Source: Ditibartonella apihabitans
GTDB lineage: Bacteria; Pseudomonadota; Alphaproteobacteria; Rhizobiales; Rhizobiaceae
DNA length: 64,000 bases
Assembly (NCBI RefSeq): GCF_002007485.1
Contig: NZ_CP015820.1
Span: forward strand, 868,001-932,000
Direction: 5' to 3'
Notes under the pieces: generated by a model
Database searches by the model: none
What the model was told of the DNA's origin: nothing
The model's input: only the letters and a program-made list of their open reading frames with translations
Shown: piece after piece, positions 63,648-64,000 of the stretch
Layout of the letters: each line of letters starts with the position of its first letter
Position numbering within the stretch: the stretch's first letter is position 1
Made by a program: the position numbers and the translations under genes

Positions 63648-64000
63648 CTAGTCACCGGTGATGAAAAACCGCCATTTACCGTCAGGTGTAATGCCAATTC
63701 TGAAAAAGGAATATGTGCCGATTTCTTTCATTTCTTCAAGGTCACCGGCCGTCATAATCTGGAATAGCTCGACAAGCTGAGGCTTTGAAAGATTATCGAT
63801 CGGCATGGCAACGAAATAGGGCCAGACGTAAATTTCCTCGTCGTCTTCGTCGTTAAGATGCACATAACCGGAATTGAGAAGGTCAATCATGATAGCCATG
63901 GTTTCAAGCCCATCACCATCACCGGAAAGCTGCTTGATATAAGCGATCGGATCCTTGACATTATCGGAAACGGAAAGTTGCGTCGGGTCGCTACTGGTAC
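63648..64000 (-). CDS. Uncharacterised protein, 5' end beyond window
   Basis: The minus-strand frame is open to the right edge, so the true start is outside; the part seen is 117 residues. An in-frame ATG at 63899 exists, but the upstream codons read well (VKDPIAYIKQLSGDGDGLET), so the gene is longer. The C-terminus reads IYVWPYFVAMPIDNLSKPQL, then SFFRIGITPDGKWRFFITGD. I do not recognise a named family; similar secreted hypothetical proteins occur in Rhizobiales. The stop lies 92 bp past the convergent HAD gene. Confidence 0.75.
   Translation of the reverse strand, partial: TSSDPTQLSVSDNVKDPIAYIKQLSGDGDGLETMAIMIDLLNSGYVHLNDEDDEEIYVWPYFVAMPIDNLSKPQLVELFQIMTAGDLEEMKEIGTYSFFRIGITPDGKWRFFITGD

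Overview
The window looks like the chromosome of an alphaproteobacterium of the order Rhizobiales, most likely Bartonellaceae. Evidence: low to moderate GC, the run smpB / rpoZ-rsh-pyrE / acpS-lepB-rnc-era-recO typical of the order, a PleC/PdhS-type sensor kinase, an Omp2b/Omp43-type porin, and a hemP-hemS-hutB-hutC-hmuV plus hutA heme-uptake locus of the Bartonella/Brucella type. FnrN, HemN, PanBC and a full thi operon fit the less host-restricted (for example bee-gut) Bartonella better than the blood-borne ones. The species is inference. No CRISPR array, rRNA, intact insertion sequence, integrase or prophage is visible.

Layout. 0.1-11 kb: housekeeping and accessory enzymes (sensor kinase, aminopeptidase N, EamA transporter, family-4 uracil-DNA glycosylase, acyl-CoA dehydrogenase-like protein, membrane-anchored endonuclease/exonuclease/phosphatase protein, macrodomain protein). 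11-15 kb: thiOSGED operon led by a TPP riboswitch. 15-19 kb: hisC, a DUF423 protein and the major porin. 19.3-28.5 kb: accessory island beginning at tRNA-Ser(GCU), with two AT-rich DUF262 (GmrSD-like) genes that are candidate defence genes, gene remnants and an MFS exporter. 28.5-31 kb: a luciferase-like monooxygenase / CMD / AhpD-like cassette. 31-37.7 kb: heme acquisition, with TGA-N9-TCA (RirA-type) boxes before both the hemP operon and hutA. 38-44.8 kb: BON-like protein, lytic transglycosylase, dapA, smpB, and an overlapping NYN-nuclease / family-5 uracil-DNA glycosylase pair. 45-56 kb: rpoZ, rsh, pyrE, fnrN, hemN, fsr-like exporter, DUF2062, acpS, lepB, rnc, era, recO. 57-64 kb: heme-binding GlcG/HbpS-like protein, panC-panB, ygfZ-HD-phosphatase operon, dihydroorotase, HAD hydrolase and a partial gene at the right edge.

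The least expected result is that four genes (second DUF262 gene, hutA, recO, GlcG-like gene) are each restored to a canonical full-length protein by adding one base to a short homopolymer. This points to residual homopolymer errors in the assembly, or else to genuine recent frameshifts, and the annotation at these loci should be read accordingly. Other unexplained structure includes 15-bp and 18-bp period tandem repeats at gene ends, recurrent AT-rich spacers, and decayed gene pieces around the tRNA-linked island.
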